A stretch of DNA of 64,000 nucleotides from Solirubrobacteraceae bacterium. Its GTDB lineage: Bacteria; Actinomycetota; Thermoleophilia; Solirubrobacterales; Solirubrobacteraceae. The notes under the pieces were generated by a model, which saw nothing but the letters and a program-made list of their open reading frames with translations, searched no databases and was not told where the DNA came from. This document shows, piece by piece, positions 59,463-64,000 of this stretch; within the stretch, counting starts at the first letter, position 1; every line of letters begins with the position of its first letter. The stretch covers positions 124,001-188,000 of the forward strand of contig JAUJOT010000003.1 of NCBI GenBank assembly GCA_030447505.1, in the 5' to 3' direction. The translations under genes were made by a program, and so were the position numbers.

Positions 59463-59721
59463 CTGCGCGACGGTACTGGACGCACCGCGCTGCGGCGCCG
59501 GATGGCAACGCGGGCAGCGTCGACGTTCCGCTCGTCCGGGTGGCTCGTCGCGTACGACTTCGGGCAGCTCGGGAAGTGGGTCATGGCGTCGAGCGGCCGC
59601 TAGCGCCGAGATCGGCTGCCACAATCGCCGCCATGAGCTCGTTGCACTGGCGCAGGTCAGCGCTGTCGCGCGGGAGCCGCTCGACGCGCGGCTGCTGGCC
59701 GAGTTCGTGACGCAGCGGAGG

Positions 59722-60525
59722 ATGACGCTGTCTCTGGCGTGGCGGGTCGTGCTGGGCAGCGTGCTGCTGAGCTTCGCGCCGGCGGCGTGCGGCGGCGAAG
59801 AGCACCGCCAACCGCCCGCCCCCGGTCGTGCGTCCTCGACCGTGCCGCCTCCCGCCGCCGACGCGAGGACCGAGCGGATTCGAACGCTCGGCCGGTCGGC
59901 CGACGGCCGGCGCCTGCGCGTCGTCGAGCTCGGCGATCCCGGCAGCGACCGGAGCGTGCTCGTCGTCGGCTGCATCCACGGCGACGAGTGCGCCGGAACC
60001 GCGATCACCCGCCGGCTGCTGCGCGGCTCGGCGCCGCGAGACGGGCTGCTGTGGATCGTGCCCGACCTGAACCCCGACGGCCGCGCCGCCGGTACGCGGG
60101 TCAACGGCCGCGGCGTGGACCTCAACCGTAACTTCCCGTCGGAATGGCGACCGTTTCAGCGCCGCGGCGATCCGCTGTACCCCGGGCCGCGACCGCTGTC
60201 CGAGCCGGAGACGCGTGCGATCGCGCGCTTCATCCGCGCGCGTCGTCCGAGCGTCACGATCTGGTTTCATCAGCCGCAGGCCGTCGTGCGCGCGTGGGGC
60301 CCGAGCATTCCCGCGGCGCGGCGCTACGCGCGCCTGGCGGGGGTGCCCTTCCGCCGGATCCGCTGGCCGCCTGGCACCGCATCGAACTGGCAGAATCACC
60401 GCTTTCGCGCCACCAGCTCGTTCGTGGTGGAGCTGCCGGCCGGCAAGCTCGGCGCCGCGGCGGCGCAGCGGCACGCCGCCGCCGTGCGAGAGCTCGCGAC
60501 AGGCGGGCGAGGAGAGCGGCGGTGA
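59722..60525 (+). CDS. M14-type murein peptide amidase-like lipoprotein
   Basis: 267 residues from ATG 59722 (ribosome site GGAGG). Lipobox FAPAACGGEE; catalytic set: zinc ligands His and Glu in GCIHGDECAGTAI, His in TIWFHQPQ, Arg in VDLNRNFPSEW, catalytic Glu in SFVVELPAG. This layout matches MpaA/AstE-like M14 enzymes that cut L-Ala-gamma-D-Glu-Dap murein peptides. Extracytoplasmic. Confidence 0.88.
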   Translation: MTLSLAWRVVLGSVLLSFAPAACGGEEHRQPPAPGRASSTVPPPAADARTERIRTLGRSADGRRLRVVELGDPGSDRSVLVVGCIHGDECAGTAITRRLLRGSAPRDGLLWIVPDLNPDGRAAGTRVNGRGVDLNRNFPSEWRPFQRRGDPLYPGPRPLSEPETRAIARFIRARRPSVTIWFHQPQAVVRAWGPSIPAARRYARLAGVPFRRIRWPPGTASNWQNHRFRATSSFVVELPAGKLGAAAAQRHAAAVRELATGGRGERR

Positions 60526-60633
60526 CGCGATCGCCTGACCTGTTCGACCTTGACGCGTTCGTCGCGGGGCGGCGGCTCGAGCCCCCGAACCCGTCGCTGA
60601 GCAGCAAGAGGTGATGACGGCGCAACCACGATC

Positions 60634-60912
60634 ATGTCGAGCATGGCCGCGAGCGAGTGGACGACCAGCGAGCATGCCCTGCGCTACCTGGCGCGCGCCG
60701 ACGCCGTCCCCCACCGCACCGAGGGCGAGGGCGTCCTGCTCGACCACGTGTCCGTCTCGGCGCGACGCATCCTCGACCTCGGCACGGGCGACGGGCGTCT
60801 GCTCGCCCTCCTGAGGATCGATCGCCCCGAGAGCGAGGGCGTCGGCTTCGACGCGATCGTCTCCTGCTTTGCGATCCATCACCTCGAGCACGAGCGCAAG
60901 CGCTCCCTCTAC
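60634..60912 (+). pseudogene. SAM-dependent methyltransferase with an internal deletion
   Basis: The frame from ATG 60634 reads EWTTSEHALRYLARADAVPH and the SAM motif RRILDLGTGDGRLLALL. Then, directly after RIDRPE, comes FDAIVSCFAIHHLEHERKRS, which should be about 40-50 residues further on. After SLYG homology ends. Motif II region and the substrate domain are missing, so it is likely dead. Confidence 0.68.
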
Positions 60913-61028
60913 GGCTCAAGCCGCGGCAGGCGCGCGCGTGAGCATCGATCGCTCGTGCATGTACTGCCATTTAGACACAACCGCGAGACGGACGGTCCAG
61001 GCCGCCTCGAATTGGCCGTGGGGCCGCC

Positions 61029-61529
61029 TCAGCTCGCTTCAGGCCGCGCCTGCAGCCCGACGAGCGCCGTCCGTCCGGCGCCGTCGATCTTCACACGTGC
61101 GATCGCCCCCCGCCGGGCGAGCGCGCGCTCCAGGCGCCGCGCCTCCCTTTGTGAGGCGAAGAACGACTCGATACCGCAGCGCACCTCACCGTTCGCGTGA
61201 CAGCGCATGAACGGGCCGTCAGCCGGCGGCTCGCGCCTGATCCCCGAGCCACGGTAGGTCCCGTCGCGCCCGCGCACGAGCGGGACGTAGACCGTGCCCT
61301 CGTGGCGCGTGAACGCCGGCACTCCCACGACGCGCAGATCGACGTAGGCCCCGCGGAAGGGGTCGATCGGGTCCAGCGCGACGGTCGCGATCCGGTATTC
61401 AGCGCCCGTCAGCCGCGGCGCCAGGCGCGGTGCCGCGACCGCCGCGATCAGCGCCAGCTGGACGGCCAGCGCGAGCGCCAACGCCGGCATCCGTCGCATC
61501 CGTCGTCGCTCGGTCGTGCCCCCTTCCAT
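61029..61529 (-). CDS. GDYxxLxY-family membrane-anchored protein
   Basis: 166 residues. An N-terminal anchor (MPALALALAVQLALIAAVAA) and the domain with VALDPIDPFRGAYVDLRV, a variant of the family's PFRGDYVxLxY. Members are usually encoded beside DUF2157 proteins, as here: its ATG overlaps the DUF2157 stop (TAATG). Function unknown. Confidence 0.78.
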   Translation of the reverse strand: MEGGTTERRRMRRMPALALALAVQLALIAAVAAPRLAPRLTGAEYRIATVALDPIDPFRGAYVDLRVVGVPAFTRHEGTVYVPLVRGRDGTYRGSGIRREPPADGPFMRCHANGEVRCGIESFFASQREARRLERALARRGAIARVKIDGAGRTALVGLQARPEAS

Positions 61530-62715
61530 TACGACGCCCCGCGCAACAGGCGCCGCCGGCCGCGGTCGGCGAGCAGCCCGCAGACGACGAGGATCGCGCC
61601 GACGGCGAGGACCAGCGCCGCGCCGGAAAACAGCGGCGCGATCAAGCCGAAGCTCTGGACGGCGACGAACAGCACGATCGCCGCGATCGCAACGTTGGTC
61701 AGCGCCGCGACTCGCGCGCGACGCCGAGCAACGCGACGCCGACGGCGAGCGCCAGGAACAGCGCCGACGCTGCGAGCGCGTGGGCGAGCTGGCCCGCCGG
61801 CAGTCTCTCGCCGGCGAACGCGTCTGCCGTCCGGTCGGGCGCGACGGCCGCGAGCACGAGCGCCGCGACGGCGACCGCGGCGGCGACAGCGAGCTCGAAG
61901 CGCCCCAGCCGATCGGCACGCAGCGCGACGCCGCCGGCGATCGCCAGCGCTGCGCCGGCTGTGAGGAGTGCGAGCACCGGCACCGTCGCGTCCTCGAGCA
62001 GTCCGGGGATCGCGGCGGCGCCCAGCGCGAGCAGCGCCAGGCAGGCGGCGGCCATTCGCCATGCGGCGGCGAACCGCGCGCGTGCCGTGCGGTGGTGCAG
62101 GACGGCCGCCGCCGCCGTCAGCGCCGCCGCCGTCGCGAGGCCGAGGACGAGGACGAACGGTGCGCCGCCACCGACGTCGCGCGTCAGCAGCCAGACATAG
62201 AACACCGCGGCGACGCCGACGCCCAGCACGAGCGGTCCCGAGCTACCGATCGCGTACGCGTATGCAAGCGCGCCCGCGGCCCACGCCGCCAGCAGCCACG
62301 GCTCGTAGGCCGGCACCTGCAGGCTCTGCGCGACCTGGAATATCGTCGCGCCGAAGGCGGCCGCGGCAAGCAGCGCGAGCGGTCCTGCCAGCACGCCGAA
62401 GCGCTCGCGACCGCAGACGATCTCGGCCAGCACGACGAGTCCCAGCCACAGCGCGGCGACGAAAGCGATGCGCGCGAACGGCCCGACCTCGTCGAGCTCG
62501 ACATTCGACGCGACCAGCCAGATGATCCCGACGGCGAGCAGGACGCAGCCCAGCACGAGCAGCAGCCGCGCGGCCCGCGCCCGCGACGACACCTCGTATC
62601 GCGCCGCGATCGACGCCGCCGCGGCCTCGTCGACGAGTCCCGCGCCGCGCCACTGCGCCAGCTGCTGCTCCAGCCACTTCATCCGGCGGGCAGAGATCGG
62701 CCGGCGCTCTGCCAT
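61529..62715 (-). pseudogene. DUF2157 membrane protein with a frameshift near its C-terminus
   Basis: The first 338 residues hold a DUF2157 N-terminus (WLEQQLAQWRGAGLVDEAAA) and about ten helices, ending prematurely at 61699 (VARESRR). The conserved C-terminal part ALTNVAIAAIVLFVAVQSFG and LADRGRRRLL continues in another frame to a stop at 61529-61531. One base appears lost near 61701-61712. Real defect or base-calling error; two helices would be lost. Confidence 0.78.
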
Positions 62716-63088
62716 TGGCGTGAGCGTAGCCGGCGGCCCGGACCGCGGTGACTGCCCGACGGCCCGACACGCTGAGCGAGACGCCGCGCTCGTGTTCGTT
62801 GAGACGATGCCGGTCGTGTGTCAGATTGGCTCGGCGTGTCCGCGCCGGCCGACGTGGTCCGACGACTGACGCAGCCCTTCAACGCCCGTGACGTGACGGA
62901 AAGGTCGTCCTCTTCTGGGTCGTGATGGATCGTGCGAGCGTTGGACTTTGAAACCGGCGAGAGCTCGCCGAGCGACCGGCGCGGCGCTTGCTCGTCGTCG
63001 AATCCAGAAGCGCGCGCTCGGCACCGCGGACTGCTGCGTCTCGTCGTCGCACCGGGTAGCGCCAGGAGCGGAGGCGCGGCTACCGGGT
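62716..63088. other. Intergenic region, nothing recognised
   Basis: No frame with a family-like sequence or ribosome site. Confidence 0.45.
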
Positions 63089-63883
63089 CTATCGCGGCGG
63101 GTGGGCGCGGCAGAACGCACGCACGGCCTCGTTGAACTGCTCGGGCTGCTCGAGGTTGCTGACGTGGCCGCAGGCGGGGATCACGACGAGCTTCGTGTCC
63201 GGGATCGCCTGCTCGAACTGGCGTGCGACGGTCAGCGGCGAACGCGCGTCGAGCTCACCCCAGATCAGCAGGGTCGGCACGGTGATGCGGGGCAGCAGGT
63301 CGCGCTGGTCGGCCTCGGCCATCACGAGCAGCTGCGTCCTGAGGCTGTCGGGGCGCACAGCGGCGGCGATCTGTTCGAGCAACGAGACGAACTGGGCAGG
63401 CGGCTCGCCGGCGAACAGGCCGGGAAGGGTGGGATCGAACTTCTCGGCGGGCGCTGCGAGCATCTGACGCGCGCCGGCGACCCGCGCACGCACCTCCTGT
63501 GCGGGCAGCGATCCCTTCCAGCCGGCGTAGGTGTCGGCGAGGATCAAGGTCGCGACCAGCTCGGGATGGTGGCGGTAGAGCTCCTGTACGACGGTGCCGC
63601 CCCAGGACAGGCCGGCGACGTGCGCTGGGCCCGGCGCGAGCGCCGCGATCAGCGCCGCGAGGCAATTCGCATAGCCGGCCAATCCGAAATTCGCGGGCAC
63701 ATCGGAGGAGCGGCCCGCCCCCGGCTCGTCCCACGCGACGACCGTGAACTCGTCGGACAGCGCGGCGAGCTGCGGCTGCCATAGGCGGCCGTCCTCGGCG
63801 GCGCCGTGCACGAACACCAGCGGCGGTCCGTCCCCCACGCGCTCGTAGGCGATGTCGAGACCGTTTGCCCGCACGAAATGCAC
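63089..63883 (-). CDS. Alpha/beta hydrolase
   Basis: 264 residues from GTG 63883; an in-frame ATG at 63943 adds 20 poor residues. Oxyanion region VFVHGAAEDGRLW, nucleophile elbow VAGLSWGGTVVQEL (Ser), acid in LLIWGELDARSP, and His in PACGHVSNLEQPE. Close to 3-oxoadipate enol-lactone hydrolase-like and general esterase groups; substrate unknown. A -10-like TACGTT ends about six bases before the GTG, which would make the message leaderless. Confidence 0.88.
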   Translation of the reverse strand: MHFVRANGLDIAYERVGDGPPLVFVHGAAEDGRLWQPQLAALSDEFTVVAWDEPGAGRSSDVPANFGLAGYANCLAALIAALAPGPAHVAGLSWGGTVVQELYRHHPELVATLILADTYAGWKGSLPAQEVRARVAGARQMLAAPAEKFDPTLPGLFAGEPPAQFVSLLEQIAAAVRPDSLRTQLLVMAEADQRDLLPRITVPTLLIWGELDARSPLTVARQFEQAIPDTKLVVIPACGHVSNLEQPEQFNEAVRAFCRAHPPR

Positions 63884-64000
63884 GATCGCAACGTATCCGC
63901 AGCCCAGGCCAAGGGGATCTACGGCCGCTTCCTCCTGGTTCACAACAGCAGCGGCAGCGGGTGCGCTCGCGGCGCTGCTCCGTTTCGTCCGGAGCGGAAG
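63884..64000. other. Right edge of the window
   Basis: 117 bases without an identifiable gene. Confidence 0.3.

Overview
The window is high-GC DNA with frequent GTG starts, tightly overlapping genes and little space between them. It carries a class E sortase gene, an Actinobacteria-style mer locus controlled by an ArsR-type protein, and several secreted lipoproteins. Together these suggest an actinobacterium, probably from the Thermoleophilia/Solirubrobacterales side. That placement is inferred from gene style; no rRNA gene is present.

Region 1 (about 1-17.5 kb) is a heavy-metal resistance island. A serine-recombinase gene runs off the left edge. A five-gene, translationally coupled minus-strand operon follows: CopZ-like chaperone, P1B-type ATPase, thioredoxin, DHA2-type MFS exporter and lgt. 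Its promoter has the 19-bp-spaced, dyad-bearing form recognised by MerR-family activators, and a MerR-family regulator gene lies just upstream. A second promoter of the same type drives an 18-Cys copper-storage-like protein followed by an ABC exporter. A third, degenerate one precedes an HMA-DsbD/CcdA-like membrane protein and an exported HMA protein. A frameshifted sortase E gene lies between the first two blocks. Next comes a mer operon: ArsR-type regulator, MerF-like protein, merA, a small membrane-associated protein, a second MerA-like flavoprotein, a second MerF-like protein and merB.

Region 2 (about 17.5-38.9 kb) is accessory and mobile DNA. It holds an oxidoreductase remnant, an integrase remnant and, most strikingly, a 7.5-kb transposon (21149-28683). 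This transposon has 17-bp perfect terminal inverted repeats and a perfect 8-bp target duplication, and it lies inside a host gene. It carries an IS1-like transposase plus cargo: a ClpP-class serine protease gene, a small basic protein and a putative toxin-antitoxin pair. Three IS256-family elements have since inserted into it, one splitting its transposase gene and one splitting the protease gene at a 29-bp tandem duplication. Outside it are a two-component system, a fourth IS256 element, an IS110 element, a stand-alone sigma-70 region 4 protein and orphan membrane proteins.

Region 3 (about 38.9-64 kb) looks like core chromosome: YchF, PAP2 phosphatase, diacylglycerol kinase-like protein, phospholipase-D protein, methylmalonyl-CoA epimerase, FtsH-like protease, DUF1385 protein, M20 peptidase, RarA, two M14 carboxypeptidases, a SirC-type dehydrogenase, a PQQ-type glucose/sorbosone dehydrogenase and an alpha/beta hydrolase. 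Several genes here are decaying or altered: an aldehyde dehydrogenase relative without its catalytic Cys, an acetyltransferase and a methyltransferase with internal deletions, and a frameshifted DUF2157 gene.

No rRNA, CRISPR array or convincing tRNA gene was seen.
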